A DNA stretch of 41,646 nucleotides, from contig JAAYDB010000038.1 of NCBI GenBank assembly GCA_012729475.1, forward strand, positions 1 to 41,646. The letters are read 5' to 3'. The stretch is from Bacteroidota bacterium. GTDB taxonomy: Bacteria > Bacteroidota > Bacteroidia > Bacteroidales > VadinHA17. The notes under the pieces were generated by a model. It searched no databases and was not told the DNA's origin. It worked only from the letters and a program-made list of their open reading frames with translations. The position numbers and the translations under genes were made by a program. Below, piece after piece: positions 35,674 through 41,646 of the stretch; the first letter of the stretch is position 1, and the number at the start of each line of letters is the position of its first letter.

Positions 35674-36429
35674 ATGAATACTGAAAAAGAACAGGGAAGA
35701 CAATACCGGCTGCGGCCTTCTTTCGGTGATTCTTATGGGACAGGATGGAATGTAATGCTTGATAATTTTCTACGGTTATTACTGGTTGTTTTTGTCCTGG
35801 GAGTTTTAACCGGACCCATGAGTGGAATTAATTTCAAAGTTGACAACTTTGATTTTATGGATCACCCATGGAAATGGGATGGTAACTGGGGGCAGATATT
35901 CGGTATTGCCTCCATTGGTGCATTTGCGATTTTTGCAGGTCTCATAGCATTGGCCTATACTTTCCTTGCTTTACCTGTAGTAAGATATGGGGGCAGAATG
36001 ATATTTCTTCAGGCTGTAAGAAGAGAAAAGCCGGATTTTGAGTGGCTTATAAGGGGGTTTTGGACTAATTACCTGAATATTGTACTTGCTAATCTCCTGG
36101 TTAGTGCTTTGATAGCTATCGGGATGTTTGCTCTTATTGTCCCTGGAATTATTATTGCGTGCCGGTTGGCTTTTACCAGCTTCCTGATAATGGATAAGAA
36201 ACTTGATCCTATTGAAGCAGTGGAAACAAGCTGGAAACTTACGAAAGGACATGGATGGACTATTTTCCTTATGGGGTTTGTGGCTTTCTTTATATGGATA
36301 TTCGGTCTGATCCTGTTTTTTATAGGTGTTTTCCCTGCAATAATGTGGATTAAGAGTTCATTTGCATCGCTTTACGAATCGGTAGTAAGAGAAAGCGATA
36401 CTCCGGAAGAAGTGGTGGCTGTTGAATAA
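35674..36429 (+). CDS. Polytopic membrane protein of unknown function
   Basis: This 251-residue protein has an N-terminal soluble strand (EQGRQYRLRPSFGDSYGTGW). About five hydrophobic segments follow: LRLLLVVFVLGVLTG, FGIASIGAFAIFAGLIALAY, IVLANLLVSALIAIGMFALIV and the pair starting IFLMGFVAFF. The stretch LAFTSFLIMDKKLDPIEAVETSWKLTKGHGWTIF between the third and fourth of these resembles the conserved region of DUF975 and GDPD-type membrane domains. I do not recognise a specific function. The start at 35674 follows a promoter box; an earlier in-frame TTG would extend the protein into the promoter. A terminator lies at 36456. Confidence 0.75.
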   Translation: MNTEKEQGRQYRLRPSFGDSYGTGWNVMLDNFLRLLLVVFVLGVLTGPMSGINFKVDNFDFMDHPWKWDGNWGQIFGIASIGAFAIFAGLIALAYTFLALPVVRYGGRMIFLQAVRREKPDFEWLIRGFWTNYLNIVLANLLVSALIAIGMFALIVPGIIIACRLAFTSFLIMDKKLDPIEAVETSWKLTKGHGWTIFLMGFVAFFIWIFGLILFFIGVFPAIMWIKSSFASLYESVVRESDTPEEVVAVE

Positions 36430-36455
36430 ATGGATTGAAAGTAATATTTCAGGGT

Positions 36456-36486
36456 GCCGGATAATTTTTTATCCGGCTTTTTTTTT
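36456..36486 (+). terminator. Intrinsic terminator after the 35674 gene
   Basis: GCCGGATAA at 36456-36464 pairs with TTATCCGGC at 36469-36477, loop TTTT, followed by nine T residues. A textbook Rho-independent terminator. Confidence 0.88.
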
Positions 36487-36552
36487 AATCATTCAATTAG
36501 CTGTTAAAAAAATTAGTAATTTTATTAGTTATTTACCTTAAGCTATATTTTT

Positions 36553-37485
36553 ATGAAATCAAAAATCTTATTGTCGTTATTCTGCCTGATGCTTTTGACA
36601 CCTTCTTCGCTGAATGGTCAGGTGGGAAATATTCTGAAGAACAGGTTAAATCAGGCCATTAATAAAAAAATTGAGGAGAAGGTTGACACAGCTATCAATA
36701 AAAAAGTCAGAGAGGTCGAGACATCCCTGGAAGAGGATGTTTCAGCAGCTGAAGACGAATCTGTCACAGAAAGAAGGAGAAAAACTTTCGATCCGGGAGC
36801 TATTTTAGGAGGGAGTGTTACAGCAGGATATGAAGAATCATATTCATTTAATAATGAGCTTTATATGGTGACAGAAGTTTATGACGGGGATGAGATTATG
36901 AATATGGATTATTATATATACTGGAACGATACTGACCAAAATGGAGGGTTTGAATCGAGAATGAAGGTTCAGGCGGGAGAAGATCAGGATATGGCAATGC
37001 AGTCAAAAATGGTCCTTGATAGTGAGAACAGAAGTTTTATTTTGCTGACAGATATGGGGAGTACAAAATTCGGGATTATAAGTGAAGTGCCTGATGAGAA
37101 CAGTATATCCGCTGATGAAGATGACTCAGAGCAGATAATTACAAAAACCGGCAATACAAAGGTTATTGCAGGATATAAATGTGATGAATATCTTGTGAAG
37201 GAAACTGATAGTGATGACCATGGTAAGTTATGGGTAACAAATGATCTGAAACTGAGTCTGGATTCCAGAACCTATTCAAAAGCAGGGTTTTCGCCTTATT
37301 ACAGTATTCCTGAACTACGCGACGGTTTTGTACTTGCTACAGAATCCTATGACGGAAACAATGAACTGCTTATGAGATCAGAAACTAAAGAAATAAAAAC
37401 CGGTATCAGCCATGCTATTTCAACTGCAGGATATACTCTCAGGCAGATGAATTTTGACCAGGCAGGGGTTCAAAGCGAAAAATAG
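36553..37485 (+). CDS. Secreted DUF4412-like protein
   Basis: The 310-residue protein starts with a signal peptide (KSKILLSLFCLMLLTPSSLNG). A charged helical segment (NRLNQAINKKIEEKVDTAINKK) follows. The remaining two thirds form a beta-rich domain with YYIYWNDTDQNGGFESRM and TKVIAGYKCDEYLVKETD; this is the DUF4412 pattern. It is probably periplasmic or surface-exposed and of unknown function. It starts after a strong terminator and converges on the helicase gene, so it is most likely monocistronic. Confidence 0.7.
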   Translation: MKSKILLSLFCLMLLTPSSLNGQVGNILKNRLNQAINKKIEEKVDTAINKKVREVETSLEEDVSAAEDESVTERRRKTFDPGAILGGSVTAGYEESYSFNNELYMVTEVYDGDEIMNMDYYIYWNDTDQNGGFESRMKVQAGEDQDMAMQSKMVLDSENRSFILLTDMGSTKFGIISEVPDENSISADEDDSEQIITKTGNTKVIAGYKCDEYLVKETDSDDHGKLWVTNDLKLSLDSRTYSKAGFSPYYSIPELRDGFVLATESYDGNNELLMRSETKEIKTGISHAISTAGYTLRQMNFDQAGVQSEK

Positions 37486-37530
37486 TATTGTTTATACTAT
37501 TACCAGATTAGGTATACAAAAAAACAATAA
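37486..37530. terminator. Possible AT-rich bidirectional terminator
   Basis: ATTGTT (37487-37492) and TATAC (37493-37497) can pair with GTATA (37512-37516) and AACAAT (37523-37528), with a bulge of As. It sits between convergent genes, but the stem is weak. Confidence 0.3.
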
Positions 37531-37546
37531 TATCAGCATTAAAAGT

Positions 37547-39826
37547 TTATACCTTATTCAGTTTTGCAAATCTCAGAAGTAATTTTTTTCTGTTGTTATT
37601 TGCAAATTCGACGGTAGCTGTGGTGTTGGGTTTATTACCTTCTATTGATACTATTACTCCTGTTCCGAATCTTTCATGATACACTTTATCTCCTTCCCGG
37701 AATTCTGAGGGATCTGAAGACTCGTTTGCGGATGACACAGTATTCTCTGTTCTTGTCAGTTTTTTAAGTTTGGAAGAAGGTTTATAATTAAATGTCTCTT
37801 CGCGGAAAGGGCGGGGTTTAAACTGATCTGTCTTAAAGGAAGGTCCTGTTTTCTTTGCCGGCTGTCTGTTGTCAATAAATTCAGGATTGATCTCACGCAA
37901 AAAGCGGCTTGGGTGACTGCTTTCAAGGTTACCCCATATATATCTGTTGAGAGCATAGCTGAGTGTGGCATGTTTTTTTGAACGGGTAAGAGCCACATAA
38001 AAAAGACGTCTTTCTTCTTCAAGATCTTTTGAACATCCAGTTGATTTTGGGGAGGGGAAAAGAGTATCCTCCATTCCTACAATATACACATACTGAAATT
38101 CCAGTCCTTTAGCCGAATGCATGGTCATAAGGGTAACCTTGTCGCTGTCTTTTTCCGTGTCAGTATCCTGATCGGTCAGTAAAGCGACATTTGCCATATA
38201 AGCTTCAAGGTTGGAAGGTTCTCCGTTGGTCTCTGCAGCTTCAGTGAAGATTTTTATGGCGTTCAATAGTTCCTGGATATTTTCATAACGGCTTATTTCT
38301 TCAGGGAGATTGCCATTCCTCAACTCTCTGACAATGCCTGAGGCAGCAGCAATTTCTCCGGCTTTTGCATAAGCATCTGTAGTGTCTTTATTTACAGAAA
38401 GAGCCTTGATCATTTCAGTGTATCCTGCCAGTTTCAGCGCAGTCCCTTTATTGAATTTTTCAGGGTAATTATTTATCCTGCATAGAATGTCCCAGACAGA
38501 GGTATCCTCCATGGAAGTCAGTTCGAGGATTTTCGCCAGAGTGGTGTCGCCAATTCCCCTTTTGGGATAGTTGATCGATCTTTTTATAGCTTCTTCATCT
38601 TCAGGATTGATGATCATCCTGAAATAAGCCAGCAGGTCTTTGATCTCTTTACGATCATAGAAAGAAAGACCTCCGTAAATTCTGTAGGGGATATTTTTTT
38701 TTCGAAGCGTTTCTTCAAATATCCGGCTTTGTGCATTAGTACGGTACAGAATTGCAAAATCAGACCATTTAAGCTTGAGAGAATATCTCCTGTCAAAGAT
38801 ATCTGAAGCAATGTTGATACCTTCTTCAATATCTGTCATAGATCTGAAGAGACAGATCTTTTCCCCTGGTTCATTATTTGAAAATACCTTCTTCCTGATC
38901 TGTCCGCTGTTCTTTTCAATAAGTTCATTGGCAGCATTCACAATGATCTGTGTCGACCGGTAATTCTGTTCGAGTTTGAAGAGCCGGTAATCGGCATAAT
39001 CGTTCCTGAAACCCAGTATGTTCTCTATTCTTGCCCCACGGAAAGAATAAATACTCTGGGCATCATCACCCACAACACACAGATTGTGGTGTACAGCAGC
39101 AAGTTTATTTACAATGAGATATTGAGCGTAGTTGGTGTCCTGGTATTCATCCACAAGGATATATTTGAATCGTTCCTGATATGCTGACAGAACTTCAGGG
39201 AAATCTCTGAACAAGATATTAATGTTTAGCAGCAGATCATCAAAATCCATGGCATTTGCCTTAAAACAACGGGAGGCATAGATCCTGTATATTTCAGACA
39301 GAAGCGGCATACGGGCACTTTTATCGTAATCCGTCATTGAGCTGTCTGCTGCATACATGGAGGATGTTATAAGATTATTTTTTGCTGCTGAGATCCTTGA
39401 AGCTATAATACCCGGCTTATAGATGTTGTCATCAAGGCTAAGCTCTTTGATGATACTTCTGATAAGACTTTTTGAATCAGTGGTATCATATATTGTATAA
39501 TTCTGTTTATAGCCCAGTCTGGAACCCTCTTTCCTCAGTATCCTTGCAAAGATAGAATGGAATGTGCCCATCCACAGGAACCTGCTTACTTCAGGCCCTG
39601 CTATCCCTGCTATCCTTTCTTTCATCTCTGCCGCAGCCTTGTTTGTAAAAGTCAGTGCCAGGATACTGCCTGCAGAAATACCTTTCTGAAGAAGATAGGC
39701 TATCCTGTAGGTGAGAACCCTAGTCTTGCCTGCACCGGCACCCGCAATAACAAGAGCAGGGCCGTCGGTATTGATAACCGCCTGTCGCTGGGCTTCATTC
39801 AGATTGTTAAGGTAACTTATGGCCAT
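37547..39826 (-). CDS. pcrA: ATP-dependent DNA helicase PcrA/UvrD
   Basis: This 759-residue SF1A helicase unwinds DNA 3' to 5' in repair and in conflict resolution. Motif I is AGAGAGKTRVLTYRI (residues 28-42). Motif II is ILVDEYQDTNYAQ near residue 222, then GDDAQSIYSFRGA, KLEQNYRST, TLMTMHSAKGLEFQYVYIVG and VALTRSKKH. The C-terminal PcrA-type tudor-like domain (EGDKVYHERFGTGVIVSIEG and KKLLLRFAKLNKV) favours PcrA over UvrD; it contacts RNA polymerase in Gram-positives. A TAnnTTTG box lies 31 bases upstream. It is not part of a visible repair operon. Confidence 0.93.
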   Translation of the reverse strand: MAISYLNNLNEAQRQAVINTDGPALVIAGAGAGKTRVLTYRIAYLLQKGISAGSILALTFTNKAAAEMKERIAGIAGPEVSRFLWMGTFHSIFARILRKEGSRLGYKQNYTIYDTTDSKSLIRSIIKELSLDDNIYKPGIIASRISAAKNNLITSSMYAADSSMTDYDKSARMPLLSEIYRIYASRCFKANAMDFDDLLLNINILFRDFPEVLSAYQERFKYILVDEYQDTNYAQYLIVNKLAAVHHNLCVVGDDAQSIYSFRGARIENILGFRNDYADYRLFKLEQNYRSTQIIVNAANELIEKNSGQIRKKVFSNNEPGEKICLFRSMTDIEEGINIASDIFDRRYSLKLKWSDFAILYRTNAQSRIFEETLRKKNIPYRIYGGLSFYDRKEIKDLLAYFRMIINPEDEEAIKRSINYPKRGIGDTTLAKILELTSMEDTSVWDILCRINNYPEKFNKGTALKLAGYTEMIKALSVNKDTTDAYAKAGEIAAASGIVRELRNGNLPEEISRYENIQELLNAIKIFTEAAETNGEPSNLEAYMANVALLTDQDTDTEKDSDKVTLMTMHSAKGLEFQYVYIVGMEDTLFPSPKSTGCSKDLEEERRLFYVALTRSKKHATLSYALNRYIWGNLESSHPSRFLREINPEFIDNRQPAKKTGPSFKTDQFKPRPFREETFNYKPSSKLKKLTRTENTVSSANESSDPSEFREGDKVYHERFGTGVIVSIEGNKPNTTATVEFANNNRKKLLLRFAKLNKV

Positions 39827-39857
39827 AGTATTTCGGAATTACAGCGTTCCGGGCCGG

Positions 39858-39865
39858 CAAATTTA
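39858..39865 (-). promoter_or_regulatory. Promoter -7 box for the helicase gene
   Basis: CAAATTTA reads TAAATTTG on the minus strand, 31 bases upstream of the helicase ATG. No -33 element is evident. Confidence 0.45.
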
Positions 39866-40023
39866 ATAAATATCTCTGACGGGCATACAGGAATTTAAAT
39901 AATAGCTTCCGGAATAATCAGAAAAAACAAATAACCGGATATTTTGATCCTTTTTATTATAATTGCGTATTATTATACAAATACAGTCAAAATATCCGTT
40001 ATCAAAAATAAATTATTCTGCCT

Positions 40024-41256
40024 GTGCGTTTTTGTTTATTATTTATCATATTGCTGTTACCTCTGTCAGCTGTTGCACAAATATCTGCTCCGGGATCAGC
40101 ATCGTTGCGATATACTGATTATCCTTCCATGCCGGATGTGAAGCATCCTGTTTTTATTTACTGTAATGCCAGTGGTACGGAGACAGGAACACTTAATGCA
40201 GTCAATCCCAAATGTGAAGGCTCTGTTTATAATTTTTCATGGTATAAGTGGAATGATGCTACAAAGAGTTTCAGTGTTTTCCTTAAATCAGATAACGGAG
40301 TCAGCTCTTCCCAGCATGCAGGTCTTGAAGAAGGAGGTTACAAAATTGATATCACTGGAAGCGGTAACTGTGATACCAGTCTGATAGCATGGATTGTTAT
40401 GGATGAGCCGCCTGTTGCAGAGGCTTCTCTCGCTCAGCAACTGTGTAATCGTGTCGCCCTGGATGGAGATGCCGAAGCAACTGTTGATGCATTCTATTAC
40501 AGGGACCCGTCCAATGGAACTGTTGTTTCTTTTAGTAACGAAATAACTTTCCTCTGGTCATCCACACCACCTTCTGTTATCCCTTACCCTTCAATCGATA
40601 TTGACCCGGTAACTTATTCTCCTCCACTCGAAGATGTGACATATAAACTTGAAGTATTCAGCCTGGGTTGTAAAAGCGAAGCATCATTTTTTTATGAATC
40701 TATTCATGTGAAGGCCGATGCACTCATCCAACCTGTAACAGGTGAAGCTCCTCTCGAAGTTATGTTCATCAACAAATCAGTAAGAGGGTCAAAATTCGAA
40801 TGGGATTTTGGGGATAATACCACATCCTCTCTCGAGAATCCGGAACCCCATGTATATAATAAACCCGGACTCTATTATCCGAAACTCAGGATTGAAAGTG
40901 ACCTGCTTTGCGTTGATTCTGTTAAACTTGACAGTATATATGTAGAACCTTCCAGACTAAATATCCCCAATGCTTTTACTCCCAATGAAGATGGTTATAA
41001 CGACAGGTTTATAGTTGATGCTCGGTCTCTGCGCTACCTGAATGTTGAAATATTCAGCAGATCAGGACTGAAAGTATATGGCTACAGTGGTGACAGTGAC
41101 AGAATTAAATCATGGGAAGGATGGGACGGGAAGGTTAATAACAGTTCCATCGAAGCCCGGCCCGGAATATATCTCTACATTATCCGGGCCCTTGGTTGGG
41201 ACGATCTCCGTTATGACAGTAAGGAATACAGGGGATTTCTCTATCTGTACAGGTAA
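40024..41256 (+). CDS. Secreted PKD-domain protein with gliding-motility/T9SS C-terminal domain
   Basis: The 410-residue protein starts at a GTG that gives a clean signal peptide (RFCLLFIILLLPLSAVAQ). Beta-rich, Ig-like domains fill the middle. A PKD domain follows near residues 240-312 (EAPLEVMFINKSVRGSKFEWDFGDN). The last 90 residues, from LNIPNAFTPNEDGYNDRF through SWEGWDGKV to YRGFLYLYR, form the CHU_C/gliding-motility C-terminal domain, which acts as a type B sorting signal for type IX secretion. So it is probably exported to the surface. Ligand and role are unknown. It is followed by a weak terminator at 41281. Confidence 0.85.
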   Translation: MRFCLLFIILLLPLSAVAQISAPGSASLRYTDYPSMPDVKHPVFIYCNASGTETGTLNAVNPKCEGSVYNFSWYKWNDATKSFSVFLKSDNGVSSSQHAGLEEGGYKIDITGSGNCDTSLIAWIVMDEPPVAEASLAQQLCNRVALDGDAEATVDAFYYRDPSNGTVVSFSNEITFLWSSTPPSVIPYPSIDIDPVTYSPPLEDVTYKLEVFSLGCKSEASFFYESIHVKADALIQPVTGEAPLEVMFINKSVRGSKFEWDFGDNTTSSLENPEPHVYNKPGLYYPKLRIESDLLCVDSVKLDSIYVEPSRLNIPNAFTPNEDGYNDRFIVDARSLRYLNVEIFSRSGLKVYGYSGDSDRIKSWEGWDGKVNNSSIEARPGIYLYIIRALGWDDLRYDSKEYRGFLYLYR

Positions 41257-41280
41257 ATAGAATAAACTACTCTTTCAGCT

Positions 41281-41302
41281 ATAAACTATCTGTTTATTTT
41301 TT
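41281..41302 (+). terminator. Weak intrinsic terminator after the CHU_C protein
   Basis: ATAAAC at 41281-41286 pairs with GTTTAT at 41292-41297 around a TATCT loop, followed by Ts. The stem is short and AT-rich. Confidence 0.45.
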
Positions 41303-41403
41303 ACAGCTATCCTTTTTCCTGTTTTGTGCGAAAGACACCCAAAATAAATTTTATATAATTATTCCCGGAATTTAATGCTGTGCAAAACATTGATTCTTTT
41401 TTC

Positions 41404-41515
41404 CCATGACACCGGAGGCGTCAACATCCAGTAGCCCGGGTTCCACCCCGGGAAAGGTGCATTACATCATAACAACAACCGTGGAGGGGTTGACTTCAAA
41501 ATGACATCCTGACTG
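41404..41515. repeat. Palindrome-rich intergenic element, candidate dispersed repeat
   Basis: The 390-base right end is non-coding. Within it, CCCGGG at 41435-41440 and again at 41447-41452 form a hairpin, and GTCAAC at 41420-41425 is inverted as GTTGAC at 41489-41494. The composition is more GC-rich than the flanks. The layout (short GC-rich hairpin inside longer inverted arms) resembles dispersed intergenic elements I recall from Bacteroidota, but no second copy is in this window. No transposase frame was seen. Confidence 0.4.
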
Positions 41516-41531
41516 ACGGTAGCTTTTCTTG

Positions 41532-41567
41532 GTTGAAGAAGTTGAAGAAGTTGAAGCGGTTGAAGAG
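41532..41567 (+). repeat. 9-bp tandem repeat, four copies
   Basis: Four adjacent units run GTTGAAGAA, GTTGAAGAA, GTTGAAGCG, GTTGAAGAG. The first two are identical and the last two differ at one or two positions. The unit length of nine gives no frame shift if translated, but no start or long frame covers it. It lies just beyond the palindromic element. Confidence 0.8.
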
Positions 41568-41646
41568 GCTTAGGGTTCAGGTTACATCGGAACATTGCGA
41601 CGAGTTCTGAGAAAGCAGAATACAACACTTTCCGTTACAACCCACT

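Noticed and set aside
41532-41567. Possible CRISPR array
   Set aside because: The units are 9 bases, contiguous and without spacers, and no cas genes are near.

Overview
The window looks like chromosomal DNA from a member of the Bacteroidota, most likely an anaerobic or microaerophilic Bacteroidales/Marinilabiliales-type bacterium. This is inferred from several signs: TAnnTTTG-type promoter boxes, few Shine-Dalgarno sequences, lineage-typical families (DUF5683, DUF4290, a BT_0820-like HAD hydrolase, DUF4412), a gliding-motility/type IX secretion C-terminal domain, a TonB receptor with a carboxypeptidase-regulatory N-terminal domain, low-to-moderate G+C, and a flavodiiron protein at the left edge. 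It is mostly housekeeping and envelope genes. I see no rRNA, tRNA, prophage, CRISPR array, transposase or defence island.

Layout. 1-5.7 kb: the 3' end of a flavodiiron gene, a small heat-shock protein, an AI-2E-family exporter, phosphatidylserine synthase, a HAD hydrolase overlapping a lipoprotein glutaminyl cyclase, and a diacylglycerol-kinase-like lipid kinase. 5.7-9.9 kb: chromosome segregation genes parA and parB, then DUF5683 and a LysM lytic transglycosylase. 9.9-18.7 kb (minus strand): a response regulator with a sigma54-type AAA+ domain but no DNA-binding domain, an ABC-2 exporter pair, dnaJ and grpE, murA coupled to DUF4290, and a CapA-like protein. 18.8-25.3 kb: a Kup potassium transporter facing a three-gene minus-strand cluster (acyl-CoA ligase, GNAT-like protein, CrtISO/RetSat-like FAD oxidoreductase). 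25.4-30.5 kb: a secreted GH51 arabinofuranosidase, a DedA protein, a porin, a probable esterase remnant, a small lipoprotein, an O6-alkylguanine methyltransferase and a DUF3052-like protein. 30.5-34.5 kb: a TPP-riboswitch-controlled thiamine uptake operon (TonB receptor, PnuT, thiamine pyrophosphokinase). 34.5-41.3 kb: a membrane-bound LuxR-type regulator divergent from a membrane protein, a DUF4412 protein, a PcrA-type helicase and a T9SS-type secreted PKD protein. 41.3-41.6 kb: non-coding repeat-like DNA.

How the genes fit together. The clearest functional unit is the thiamine operon: riboswitch, outer-membrane receptor, inner-membrane transporter, then the kinase that makes TPP. The parAB-DUF5683-transglycosylase run joins chromosome segregation to cell-wall remodelling. 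The ligase/GNAT/oxidoreductase cluster looks like an uncharacterised lipid-modifying pathway and is the best candidate here for something undescribed. Other points worth a second look are the regulator lacking a DNA-binding domain, a MurA with Asp in place of the fosfomycin-target Cys, and the repeat-like DNA at the right edge.
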